Below, piece after piece: positions 51,335 to 59,366 of a stretch of DNA of 64,000 bases. The stretch is from Pseudoxanthomonas sp. SL93. GTDB lineage: Bacteria; Pseudomonadota; Gammaproteobacteria; Xanthomonadales; Xanthomonadaceae. The stretch spans positions 1,674,001-1,738,000 of the forward strand of contig NZ_CP113065.1 in the NCBI RefSeq assembly GCF_026625825.1, in the 5' to 3' direction. Position 1 is the first letter of the stretch. Every line of letters begins with the position of its first letter. The notes beneath the pieces were generated by a model. The model had not been told where the DNA came from, made no database searches, and saw only the letters and a program-made list of their open reading frames with translations. A program made the translations under genes and the position numbers.

Positions 51335-52420
51335 ATGCGTCGTCGCGTCCTGTTCGCCCTCGGCATCGCCCTCCTGTTGATCGCGTCGTCTTCCATCGCG
51401 GCGGATGCCGGTCGCCTGGCGGTGACGCCATTCGCCACGCTGCCGTCGGATGCGCGTCATCCGGAAAGCCTGGACGTCGATCCGGCGACCGGCGAGGTCT
51501 ACGTCGGCACCTTCGACGCACGCACACCGGAATCCACGCGCGACAACCAGCTGCTGCGCTTCGCCGCCGACGGTCGCCTGCTGGCGCAGCGTCGCTTCGG
51601 GCCGACACCGCTCACCGGGGTGGCCTTCCACGAAGGCCACGTCTATGTGCTGAACTTCGGCGCATCGAAACTGCAGCGCCTGCCGGCGCGTTTCGACGCG
51701 GACAGCCCCATCGAGGAGGTCGCCACCTTCGCGGCCCTGTCGCCGGCGGCACCGCCGTCACGGCGCATCGACAATCCCGATGGCAGCCAGGACACCATCA
51801 CGTTCGGGTCGCAGGGTTTTCCGGCCATCAACGGCATGGTGTTCGACCGTGCCGGCACGCTGTACGTGTCCGATTCGTTCCAGGGTGCGATCTACCGCAT
51901 CGCGAACGCGGCCGCCTGCCGTCCGTGCACGGTGGAGGTGTTCGCGCGTGACCCGCTGCTCGGCACCACCGGCGCGTTGCCGTTCGGCGCCAACGGCATG
52001 GCGTTCAACGCCGACGAGTCCATCCTCTACGTCAACAACGCCGGCGACGGCCGCGTGCTGCGCAAGCGGATGCCGGACGGCCCGTTCGAGATACTCGCCG
52101 ATGGTGTCTATGGTGCGGATGGGCTGCTGTTCCATGCGGGGCTGCTGTGGGTGTCGGCCAACCAGATCGACACCCTTGTCGCCATCGACGAGCGCGGTCG
52201 CGCCCGTCATCGCGCGGGCGATTTCCTCGGCGTGGACGCTCAGGGCGCACCGCGTGCCCTGCTGTTTCCGGCGGCGAGTGCCGTGCAGGGCCGTCGCATG
52301 ATCGTGGCCAACCTGGCCCTGCCGCTCAGCGCCGCGACCGGCGACGAGTGGGAAGAGGACGTCACCCGCTGGAACCTCATGCAGTTCGATCTTCCCGATC
52401 CGCCTCCGCCTGCCCACTGA
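51335..52420 (+). CDS. Periplasmic SMP-30/NHL-like beta-propeller protein
   Basis: A 361-residue exported protein: signal peptide to about residue 22 (LLLIASSSIAADAG), then a propeller resembling SMP-30/gluconolactonase or NHL proteins (HPESLDVDPATGEVYVGTFD, GMVFDRAGTLYVSDSFQGAIYRI, GMAFNADESILYVNNAGDGRV). A pair of cysteines (AACRPCTVEV) lies near residues 190-193. TGGGAG precedes the ATG. It is followed after 10 bp by a membrane protein gene and then an HD gene, so a three-gene run is likely. No activity can be assigned. Confidence 0.8.
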   Translation: MRRRVLFALGIALLLIASSSIAADAGRLAVTPFATLPSDARHPESLDVDPATGEVYVGTFDARTPESTRDNQLLRFAADGRLLAQRRFGPTPLTGVAFHEGHVYVLNFGASKLQRLPARFDADSPIEEVATFAALSPAAPPSRRIDNPDGSQDTITFGSQGFPAINGMVFDRAGTLYVSDSFQGAIYRIANAAACRPCTVEVFARDPLLGTTGALPFGANGMAFNADESILYVNNAGDGRVLRKRMPDGPFEILADGVYGADGLLFHAGLLWVSANQIDTLVAIDERGRARHRAGDFLGVDAQGAPRALLFPAASAVQGRRMIVANLALPLSAATGDEWEEDVTRWNLMQFDLPDPPPPAH

Positions 52421-52430
52421 GGAACATCCC

Positions 52431-52949
52431 ATGCTCAACATCACCCCGTTCGGCTGGTTCCATACCGCCATCAGCCTGGTCTCGTTGTTCGGCGGCCTGT
52501 ACGGGCTGCTGCGTTACCACGACATCCGCTATGCCACCCCGCTCGGCAAGACCTACACGTGGTTCACCGTGGCGACTTGCATCACCAGTTTCTTCCTGAT
52601 GCGCACGGGCAAGTTGAGCGAAGCACACGGGCTGACCGTGCTGACGCTGATCGTGCTGGCCGGCGCGTGGCTGCTCGGGCGCAACGCCATCGCCGGCTCA
52701 TGGCGGCACGTCTTCTCGTCGCTGGCGTTCACGCTGACCGTGTACTTCCATTTCATCCCCGGCTTCACCGAAACGCTGACGCGCGTGCCGATCGGCGCGC
52801 CCCTGGTGTCCGGCCCGCAGGACCCGTTGCTGCAGAAGCTGGTGGGCGGGGCGTACCTGGTCTTCCTGGTGGTGATGGCACTGCAGGTCCGGGCGATCCG
52901 TCGCGGCAGGACATCGGCCATCCACTCGCCGCTGGCCAGCAACAGGTAG
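52431..52949 (+). CDS. Membrane protein of unknown function
   Basis: A 172-residue protein with about five helices (first at residues 8-27, WFHTAISLVSLFGGLYGLL). GAGGAA precedes the ATG. YFHFIPGFTETLTRVPIGAPL near residue 105 includes a histidine that might bind metal or heme, but no family is recognised. It sits 10 bp after the propeller gene and 10 bp before the HD gene. Confidence 0.7.
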   Translation: MLNITPFGWFHTAISLVSLFGGLYGLLRYHDIRYATPLGKTYTWFTVATCITSFFLMRTGKLSEAHGLTVLTLIVLAGAWLLGRNAIAGSWRHVFSSLAFTLTVYFHFIPGFTETLTRVPIGAPLVSGPQDPLLQKLVGGAYLVFLVVMALQVRAIRRGRTSAIHSPLASNR

Positions 52950-52959
52950 GTCAGCGGGG

Positions 52960-53496
52960 ATGGCGGCCGTGCTGACCACGTTGCCGACGCTCGACGCCAT
53001 CCTGCAGCTCCACGCGGCCGCCATCGGCCCGGATGCGACCGGCTACCGCCACCATGCGTACCGCGTGGCGAACTTCTGCTGGTACCTGCATCCGGGCAGT
53101 GACGATGAACTGGAGAAGCTTTGCATCGCCGTGGCATTCCACGACCTGGGCATCTGGACGGCGGGCACGTTCGACTACCTGCCGCCCTCGATCATCCTGG
53201 CGGATGCGTATCTGCACGCGCACGACCGGACGCACTGGCGTGGCGAGATCACCGCCATGATCGACCTGCACCACAAGCTCACGCGCGCATCCGTCTCACC
53301 CCGGGTGGAAGCCTTCCGTCGCGCCGACTGGATCGATGTTTCCGGCGGCATGCTGCGGTATGGGGTGCCACGTGCGTTCATCCGCGACGTGCAGGCACGC
53401 TTCCCCGACGCGGGGTTCCATCGCCGCCTGCTGGCACTCGGCCTGCACCGGCTGCGCCATCATCCGTGGGCCCCGCTGCCCATGATGCGGTGGTGA
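52960..53496 (+). CDS. HD-domain protein
   Basis: A 178-residue cytoplasmic protein. RHHAYRVANFCWYL gives the first histidine, AFHDLGIWTAGTFDYL the HD pair (His-Asp), and ITAMIDLHHKLTRASV a third histidine, so a metal-dependent phosphohydrolase fold is likely. The substrate is unknown. It is the last gene of the propeller/membrane/HD run; the next gene has its own promoter. Confidence 0.85.
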   Translation: MAAVLTTLPTLDAILQLHAAAIGPDATGYRHHAYRVANFCWYLHPGSDDELEKLCIAVAFHDLGIWTAGTFDYLPPSIILADAYLHAHDRTHWRGEITAMIDLHHKLTRASVSPRVEAFRRADWIDVSGGMLRYGVPRAFIRDVQARFPDAGFHRRLLALGLHRLRHHPWAPLPMMRW

Positions 53497-53555
53497 GTCA
53501 CCGCGCCACTCCACGAATGACGCCGGTGCTGCCGACGCACCCCGACGAACGGTCA

Positions 53556-53584
53556 TTGACAATAATAGTTAGGACTCCTAACTT
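53556..53584 (+). promoter_or_regulatory. MarR-gene promoter with perfect palindromic operator (leaderless transcript likely)
   Basis: TTGACA (53556-53561) is a perfect -35. After 17 bp, TAACTT (53579-53584) matches the -10 at its most conserved positions (T1, A2, T6). The perfect palindrome AGTTAGGACTCCTAACT (53567-53583) fills the space between and overlaps the -10. Transcription would start at about 53591, directly at the ATG (53592), and no ribosome binding site is present. Both facts point to a leaderless, autorepressed mRNA. Confidence 0.7.
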
Positions 53585-53591
53585 ATCGTCC

Positions 53592-54245
53592 ATGATCAAT
53601 GCTCCCTACCGTCGCAGGCAAGCCGCACTCGGCCTTGAGCAGCTGGCCACCCTGGCGCGCGCGCAGTCCTGGCGCCAGGACGGCACGCCTTCGCTGCCGC
53701 CCACCCAGGCGGCGGTGCTGCGCATGCTGCAGGGCCTGGGCGACGGACTGCGCGCCCGCCAGATCGCCGAGCGGCTGGGCGTGTCGGCGGCCAGTCTCAG
53801 CGACTCGCTGAAAGCGCTGGAGGCCAAGCACTGGATCCTCCGGGTCCCGGACCCCGACGACAGGCGTGCATCCTTCGTGCGCCTCACGCCGGCCGGCTCG
53901 CGCGTGGCCACGCAGTTGCAGCGCCCGGACCAGGGGTTGGGCTCGCTGGTCGAAGCGCTTGACGAAGCGGACCTGGGCGCACTGCTGCGCGTCACCCAGC
54001 TGCTGGTCCACCAGGCGCAGGAGCAAGGCCTGGCCACCGGCCTGCGCACCTGCCTGGGTTGCACGTTCTTCCGTCCGTTCGCATCGGAAACACCGGGCAA
54101 GCCGCATGTGTGCGCGTTCCTCGGCGTGCCGTTCGGTGACGCCGAGCTGCGCATGGACTGCGCGGAACAGCAACCCGCCGATGACGTACGACGGCTTGGA
54201 AGCGCCGACCGCTTCCGCCAACCGACTCCGCTCCAGGCGGAATGA
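53592..54245 (+). CDS. MarR-family regulator with C-terminal CX2C-X16-C-X15-C cysteine cluster
   Basis: A 217-residue regulator. The winged helix-turn-helix (about residues 38-110: PPTQAAVLRMLQGLGDGLRARQIAERLGVSAASLSDSLKALEA) is MarR-like. A C-terminal extension absent from ordinary MarR proteins contains Cys154, Cys157, Cys174 and Cys190, arranged as CLGC...HVC...DC. Four such cysteines could hold zinc or an iron-sulfur cluster, or act as a thiol sensor. The promoter palindrome overlaps its own -10. It leads a run with a periplasmic EF-hand-like protein, a redoxin and a small membrane peptide. The identity of the ligand is unknown. Confidence 0.85.
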   Translation: MINAPYRRRQAALGLEQLATLARAQSWRQDGTPSLPPTQAAVLRMLQGLGDGLRARQIAERLGVSAASLSDSLKALEAKHWILRVPDPDDRRASFVRLTPAGSRVATQLQRPDQGLGSLVEALDEADLGALLRVTQLLVHQAQEQGLATGLRTCLGCTFFRPFASETPGKPHVCAFLGVPFGDAELRMDCAEQQPADDVRRLGSADRFRQPTPLQAE

Positions 54246-54249
54246 AGAT

Positions 54250-54281
54250 GGGCGGCGCCCGACTGCCATCGGACGCCGCCC
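54250..54281 (+). other. Stable stem-loop in the intergenic region after the MarR gene
   Basis: GGGCGGCG-C-CCGA (54250-54262) pairs with TCGG-A-CGCCGCCC (54269-54281) around CTGCCA; only one position is mismatched (C/A). It begins 5 bp after the MarR stop codon and has no T-run. It could reduce transcription past the regulator gene or protect the transcript end. Confidence 0.55.
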
Positions 54282-54327
54282 GGTACCTCCCACCCACCCT
54301 GCAAGAGCAAGCAAGAGGAATTCGATT

Positions 54328-55104
54328 ATGCGCCAGAACACATCCCGCAAAAAAACATCCACGACACGCTTCGCACTGGCGGCCGCGCTGGCGCTGGTCG
54401 TCGGCGGCCTGCAGGCCCATGACGGCAAGCCGCACACCGGCGGCATCAAGCCCGCCGCCGACAAGGCCGTGGTCGCCGATTTCGACATCGTGCACACCAA
54501 GATCACCACCGAGAAGAACATTGCCACCTTCCACATGGCCGTGTCCGGCAAGGCCGGCAAGAGCACGCCCGCCGCCACCGGCAAGCTGGCCGGCAGCGAC
54601 GTGTTCTCCTACGTGTGGCCGACCACGATCGATCCGTACGAAGTCGGCTTCGAGAAGGGCGCCGGCATCCTGGCGATGGCGGTCACCGCGCATCCGGATT
54701 TCGACGACACGCCGCTGTACGACGAGAACGGCGACGGCAAGCTCGACAACGACGGCAACCTCTGGCACAGCCACTGGGTCGTGCTGAAGCCGAACGAGGC
54801 CTGCGGCCCCGGCGCGCTCGCCGTGGTCGACATTCCCGAAGGCAGCAAGCCGCGCCTGCCGAAGACGTGGCCGGGTTTCCCGATCCTGCTCGACAGCCCG
54901 GGCTGGAGCCCCACGCTCAACGCCGAGACGGTGGAAGTGAAGGTGCCGTTCGACGACATCGGCGTGGTCACCGCGGGCAGCTTCGACGGCGTCACCGCCG
55001 GCCTGCGCGTCAATGCCAGCGTGCATGCGCCGCTGCTGTGCGTGGTGGACGTGTTCAAGGTCGCTTCCGGCAACCTGAGCCTGCCCGGCAAACCCAACCA
55101 GTAA
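54328..55104 (+). CDS. Exported EF-hand-like protein in the MarR/redoxin cluster
   Basis: A 258-residue secreted protein. A signal peptide (FALAAALALVVGGLQA, about residues 15-30) is followed directly by HDGKPHTGG, a metal-friendly N-terminus. DENGDGKLDNDGNLWHSHW (about residues 132-150) resembles an EF-hand calcium loop followed by histidines. Two cysteines are present (EACGPG, LLCVVD). A strong AGAGGAA lies before the ATG. No characterised family is recognised. Its place after the MarR gene and before the redoxin suggests a stress-response role in the periplasm. Confidence 0.7.
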   Translation: MRQNTSRKKTSTTRFALAAALALVVGGLQAHDGKPHTGGIKPAADKAVVADFDIVHTKITTEKNIATFHMAVSGKAGKSTPAATGKLAGSDVFSYVWPTTIDPYEVGFEKGAGILAMAVTAHPDFDDTPLYDENGDGKLDNDGNLWHSHWVVLKPNEACGPGALAVVDIPEGSKPRLPKTWPGFPILLDSPGWSPTLNAETVEVKVPFDDIGVVTAGSFDGVTAGLRVNASVHAPLLCVVDVFKVASGNLSLPGKPNQ

Positions 55105-55176
55105 ACCGCTGTACGCGCCAGCGGTGACGGTCCGCCTCCCGGACCGTTCGCCGCCGCGCATCACGAGATCACCCCC

Positions 55177-55737
55177 ATGACAACGCAAACCCGACCGGCG
55201 CCACCCTGGCAGGTGGACCGCTGGTTCAACACATCCGAAGCCATCAGCCTGGAGTCGCTGCGCGGCAAGGTCATCGTGCTGGAAGCCTTCCAGATGCTCT
55301 GCCCCGGCTGCGTGTCGCACGGCCTGCCGCAGGCCGCGCGCGTGCATGCCACGTTTCCCGACGACCAGGTCGCCGTGATCGGACTGCACACCGTGTTCGA
55401 GCACCATGACGCGATGACGCCGGTGTCGCTGCAGGCCTTCCTGCACGAGTACCGCATCGGTTTCCCGGTCGGCGTGGACCGCCCCGGTACGCACGGGCCG
55501 ATCCCCCGGACCATGCAGGCCTATGCGATGCGCGGCACGCCCACGCTCACCCTCATCGACGCGCAGGGACGCATCCGCCACCAGCACTTCGGCCAGGTCA
55601 GCGACCTGGTGCTGGGCGCGCAGATCGCGTCGCTGGTACATGAGGCGCAGGCCCTGGTCAGCGCGGAAAGCGAAGACCGTTCAGCCGCGGCGGCAACCGC
55701 GTGCACGGCCGACGGCTGCGCCGTACCGTCGGTCTGA
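55177..55737 (+). CDS. Redoxin-domain (AhpC/TSA-TlpA-like) thiol protein
   Basis: A 186-residue protein without a signal peptide. The thioredoxin-fold active site is LCPGC (Cys42, Cys45), and GTPTLTLIDAQGRI is the conserved cis-Pro region. A second Cys pair lies at the C-terminus (CTADGC, Cys176 and Cys181), which could act as a resolving or metal-binding pair. It probably acts as a peroxide- or disulfide-handling protein in the cytoplasm. It follows the EF-hand-like gene by 72 bp and likely belongs to the same operon. Confidence 0.85.
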   Translation: MTTQTRPAPPWQVDRWFNTSEAISLESLRGKVIVLEAFQMLCPGCVSHGLPQAARVHATFPDDQVAVIGLHTVFEHHDAMTPVSLQAFLHEYRIGFPVGVDRPGTHGPIPRTMQAYAMRGTPTLTLIDAQGRIRHQHFGQVSDLVLGAQIASLVHEAQALVSAESEDRSAAAATACTADGCAVPSV

Positions 55738-55839
55738 ATCCGCCGTTCCGGCTGGCCGGTTGGCGCCCGCACGGGCGTTTCCAGAGGGACAGGGGAATCT
55801 TCACGGCACGTTCGCGTGCCACGCGTTGAGATACGAGCC

Positions 55840-55941
55840 ATGAAGTCCGCCCATGCCCCCACTTTCTCCTGGCTGCCACGCCTGGCCTTCGTGGGCCTCG
55901 GCATGAGCATGGCCATCGTCGCGGGCGCGGTCTTCCCTTGA
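55840..55941 (+). CDS. 33-residue single-span membrane peptide
   Basis: The frame MKSAHAPTFSWLPRLAFVGLGMSMAIVAGAVFP is described by its parts: a short N-terminus (residues 1-13) with Lys2 and Arg14, and a hydrophobic helix at about 15-33. It begins 102 bp after the redoxin stop and ends before the convergent sterol desaturase gene. No strong ribosome site is present (GAG at a distance), so translation is unproven. Its position and clean membrane helix make it a plausible member of the MarR-led cluster. Confidence 0.4.
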   Translation: MKSAHAPTFSWLPRLAFVGLGMSMAIVAGAVFP

Positions 55942-55989
55942 TGGCGACGGCAGGCGCTGCCTGCCATCGCCACCATCAGCACGACACGC

Positions 55990-56748
55990 TCAACCACGCG
56001 CCTGCGTGGTGACATCCTGCCCCATCACCATCTCGATGACGCGCGAGGATGCGCCGTCATGGAAGCCGGTCTCGCGGGCGAAGTCGCGCGGGTTGTGGTA
56101 CGTGCCGAACAGCATGTCGAACACCGGCAGTTCGGAATAGTTCTGGCGGTGCAGGCCGCGCGCGTGATGCCAGGAATGCATCTCGGGGCGCTCGATGAAC
56201 CAGCCCAGCCAGCGCGGCGTGCGCACGTTGGTATGCGTGACCATGGCCAGCAGCGACGCCGTCAGCAAGGCGGCCGTGGCGGCTTCCGCACTCAGGCCGA
56301 CGATGACGGTCAGCGCCAGGCTGCCGACGGCCGTCCAGCCCACCGTATCCAGCGGACTGAACCAGAACGCACTGAAGGTATCCAGCCGTTCGGCACTGTG
56401 GTGCATCTGGTGGCCGAAGCGCCACATGAGATCGACGCCATGCAGCGCGCGGTGCCAGGCATAGGCGCAGGCCTGGTAGACCAGCAGGCCCACCAGCCCA
56501 CCCACCGGCCACGACAGGTGGCTCAGGTCGAACAGCTGCAACGGCAGCAGGTAGCCGGTCCACAGCAGCGGCAGGTAGGAGGACAGCAGGAAATAGAACA
56601 CCGCGGCCAGCAGTCCGCGCGTGCGCCAGCGGGCCACGCGCGGCAGCGGGCGGGCAGGCGCGACGGCCTCCCACAGCATCAGCGCGGCGTACATGGCGAA
56701 GAAGATCAACGAGACGGGGTGCAGCAGCAGTTCGATGGGCGATGGCAT
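55990..56748 (-). CDS. Sterol desaturase/fatty acid hydroxylase family protein
   Basis: A 252-residue di-iron membrane enzyme with four or five helices. Histidine boxes are HRALH (99-103), HQMHH (113-117) and HSWHH with a further His at 200 (191-200), the family pattern. Members hydroxylate or desaturate lipids, sterols or carotenoids. The gene is divergent from the GlxA-family regulator, which may control it. The start fits the usual length. Confidence 0.9.
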   Translation of the reverse strand: MPSPIELLLHPVSLIFFAMYAALMLWEAVAPARPLPRVARWRTRGLLAAVFYFLLSSYLPLLWTGYLLPLQLFDLSHLSWPVGGLVGLLVYQACAYAWHRALHGVDLMWRFGHQMHHSAERLDTFSAFWFSPLDTVGWTAVGSLALTVIVGLSAEAATAALLTASLLAMVTHTNVRTPRWLGWFIERPEMHSWHHARGLHRQNYSELPVFDMLFGTYHNPRDFARETGFHDGASSRVIEMVMGQDVTTQARG

Positions 56749-56848
56749 GACGGCAGGGGCTCTGGTCTACTACGGGGGAGGCCGCACGATACGGGCGCCG
56801 CCCGTTCCGTCCCGCAGCCATTTCCGCCGACAACCTGACATTTCGGTC

Positions 56849-57907
56849 ATGACGCGCCGCGACCCGCCCACCATCGCCCTGCTGGCCACGCACGGTGCCG
56901 CCGCATCGGTGCTCTACGGCATGTACGACCTGTTCAATTCCGCCGGCCGCGACTGGCCTGCGATGATCGGCCAGCCACCCGGCACATCGGTGTTCCGTCC
57001 CGTCGTGGTGGCACGCGACACCGCGCCGCTGCCGGTGATCAACGGCATCGTGGTGACCCCGGAAGTCGCGATGCGCGACCTGCCCTCGCCCGACTTCATC
57101 TGCATCCCCGACCTGGCGGTGTATCCCAGCGACATCGCGTTGCGCAACCACGACGAAGAGGCCGCCTGGCTGCGCGCTTGCCATGCGCGGGGCTCGGTCA
57201 TCGCCGCCGCCTGCACCGGTGCGCTGCTGCTGGCGGATACGGGCCTGCTGGATGGCAACGATGCCACCACGCACTGGGCCTATTGCGAGGCGATGGCCGC
57301 GCGCCATCCGCGGGTCAAGGTCCATCCCCAGCGCGTGGTGGTCACCGCGGGACAGGACCAGCGGCTGGTGATGGGCGGCGGCGGTTCCAGCTGGCAGGAC
57401 CTGGCGCTGTACCTCATCGCGCGCGTGGCCGGCATCGAATGCGCGATGCAGACCGCGCGGGTGTTCCTGATCGACTGGCACCAGAACGGCCAGCAGCCCT
57501 TCGCCAGCCTTGCCCGCTCGCGCACGTCGTCGGACGCGGTGATCTCGCAATGCCAGGTGTGGATCGCGGAGCACTACGACACGCCCGCACCCGTGGCCGG
57601 CATGCTGCAGGCCAGCGGCCTGGCCGAACGCACCTTCACCCGCCGCTTCCAGCAGGCGACGGGCCTGTCGCCGATCGAGTACGTGCACACGCTGCGGCTG
57701 GAAGAAGCCAAGCAGCAACTGGAATCCGCCGACGCGCCCGTGGAAGCGATCGCGCAATCCGTCGGCTACGAGGACGCGGCGTACTTCAGCCGCCTGTTCA
57801 AGCGCAAGGTGGGCCTGTCGCCGGCGCAGTACCGGCGCCGATTCGGTGGCATGCGCCGGATGCTGCAGGACGTCACGCAAACGTCGCAACGGAATCCTTC
57901 GCCTTAA
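56849..57907 (+). CDS. GlxA-type AraC-family regulator with DJ-1/PfpI domain
   Basis: A 352-residue regulator. Residues 8-190 form a DJ-1/PfpI-like amidotransferase domain (ALLATHGAAASVLYGMYDLFNSAG; nucleophile-elbow cysteine in AAACTGALLLADTGLLDG), and 240-340 form the AraC HTH pair (MLQASGLAERTFTRRFQQATGLSPIEYV, VGYEDAAYFSRLFKRKVGLSPAQYRR). The start is the ATG at 56849, since earlier in-frame codons cover only intergenic DNA. It is divergent from the sterol desaturase and could sense an amide or small metabolite. Confidence 0.92.
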   Translation: MTRRDPPTIALLATHGAAASVLYGMYDLFNSAGRDWPAMIGQPPGTSVFRPVVVARDTAPLPVINGIVVTPEVAMRDLPSPDFICIPDLAVYPSDIALRNHDEEAAWLRACHARGSVIAAACTGALLLADTGLLDGNDATTHWAYCEAMAARHPRVKVHPQRVVVTAGQDQRLVMGGGGSSWQDLALYLIARVAGIECAMQTARVFLIDWHQNGQQPFASLARSRTSSDAVISQCQVWIAEHYDTPAPVAGMLQASGLAERTFTRRFQQATGLSPIEYVHTLRLEEAKQQLESADAPVEAIAQSVGYEDAAYFSRLFKRKVGLSPAQYRRRFGGMRRMLQDVTQTSQRNPSP

Positions 57908-58033
57908 CGGCGGGACAACGCCGCCCGCGCGCGTCCGCCGCTTTCACGCGTCCTGTCAGGCGCGCGTCCTAGCCTGAGGTCCCCGTCACCACGCCGGTCG
58001 AGCACGCGGCGCGACGCCCCTACAGGATTCCCC

Positions 58034-58321
58034 ATGGCTTTCTTCCGCCTGCGTGTCACCGGTACCGAAACGGGTTTCGATGCCCTGGTCAGCGCCCTTC
58101 ACGGTATCGACGGTGTCGAACACGTCGAAGAGATCGCGGACCTGATGCCGCACATGGACGACGACGATTCCAGTTCGGCCGGATTGCCCGACGACACCGG
58201 CGGCGCACTGCACGCGCTGGAAATCGAGGCGGCCACGGCGCGCCACGACGACCTCAGGCAGATGGCCGAGCAGGTGGCGCACCAGCACGGCCTGGTGCTG
58301 GAGTACGTGGACGAATTCTGA
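58034..58321 (+). CDS. Small conserved protein of unknown function
   Basis: A 95-residue acidic cytoplasmic protein. MAFFRLRVTGTETGFDALVSALHGIDGVEHVEEIAD opens a probable ferredoxin-like alpha/beta fold, with an acidic loop (MPHMDDDDSS) near residue 40. An AGGA lies before the ATG. It ends 13 bp before the topoisomerase gene and is likely co-transcribed. No family name is recognised. Confidence 0.75.
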   Translation: MAFFRLRVTGTETGFDALVSALHGIDGVEHVEEIADLMPHMDDDDSSSAGLPDDTGGALHALEIEAATARHDDLRQMAEQVAHQHGLVLEYVDEF

Positions 58322-58334
58322 CAGGGACCGCCAC

Positions 58335-59354
58335 GTGGGTGCATCGCTGGTCTACACTTCCGACACCATGCCCGGCCTGCGCCGGCGGCGCACCGGCAAC
58401 GGCTTCGCCTACCTGGATGCGCGCGGACGGCGCGTCACCGGCGAGGCCACGCTGGACCGCATCCGCCGCCTGGCCATCCCGCCGGCCTACACCGATGTGT
58501 GGATCTGTCGGGATGCCCATGGCCACCTGCAGGCGACGGGACGCGATGCACGCGGGCGCAAGCAGTACCGCTACCACCCGGCATGGCACGCGCAACGCGG
58601 CGACAGCAAGTTCGAACGGATCATCGCGTTCGCCGAGGCGATGCCGGGTCTGCGCAGGCAGATCAACCAGCATCTGGCCCTGTCGGGCTTTCCGCGCGAC
58701 AAGGTCATCGCGCTGGTGGTCGCGCTGATTGGCCAGACGTTGCTGCGCGTCGGCAATGCCAGCTACCTGAAGCAGAACCGCTCCTACGGCATCACCACGC
58801 TGCGCAACGAGCACGCGCGCTTCATCGCCTCGGGCCAGGTCCGTTTCGCCTTCCGCGGAAAGGGCGGACGGGCGCTGGAATCCACGGTGAGTGACGACCG
58901 GCTGGTTCGCCTGCTGCGACGCTGCCAGCAACTGCCCGGGCAGGCGCTCTTCCAGTACCGCGAGGGGGAGCAGCTGCACGGCATCAGTTCCGGTGACGTC
59001 AACGACTACCTGCAGGCACGGCTGGGCGGGCCCTACACTGCCAAGGATTTCCGTACGTGGGGCGCCACCCTGTTCGCCTTCCGCGCACTGGCGGCGATCC
59101 CCGCCCCGGACGACGGGCAGGATGCCGCCGCACGCACCCGCGTCCGCCTGGACGTACTGAAGGACACCGCCGCCATCCTCGGCAACACCGTGCGCATCTG
59201 CGAAAAGAGCTACGTGGATCCGGCGGTGTTCCGCGGCTGGGAGGATGGCAGCCTGCACGCCGCCGCCCGCCACGCGAAGGGTCCCCGGCAATGGGAGCAG
59301 GCGGCGATCCGTTTCCTCAAGCGCGCGCACCGCGCGCCTGCCGCACGCGCCTGA
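58335..59354 (+). CDS. DNA topoisomerase IB (poxvirus-type bacterial)
   Basis: A 339-residue enzyme, the usual size for bacterial TopIB. The catalytic tyrosine is Tyr293 in EKSYVDPAVF, with the active-site arginine in LLRVGNASYLKQNRSYGITTL and the KDFRTWGAT block. It relaxes supercoils by a 3'-phosphotyrosyl bond. The start is a GTG at 58335 with AGGGA seven bases upstream; an internal ATG at 58368 is possible. It follows the 95-residue gene by 13 bp. Confidence 0.9.
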   Translation: MGASLVYTSDTMPGLRRRRTGNGFAYLDARGRRVTGEATLDRIRRLAIPPAYTDVWICRDAHGHLQATGRDARGRKQYRYHPAWHAQRGDSKFERIIAFAEAMPGLRRQINQHLALSGFPRDKVIALVVALIGQTLLRVGNASYLKQNRSYGITTLRNEHARFIASGQVRFAFRGKGGRALESTVSDDRLVRLLRRCQQLPGQALFQYREGEQLHGISSGDVNDYLQARLGGPYTAKDFRTWGATLFAFRALAAIPAPDDGQDAAARTRVRLDVLKDTAAILGNTVRICEKSYVDPAVFRGWEDGSLHAAARHAKGPRQWEQAAIRFLKRAHRAPAARA

Positions 59355-59366
59355 GCGGGCGACGCA

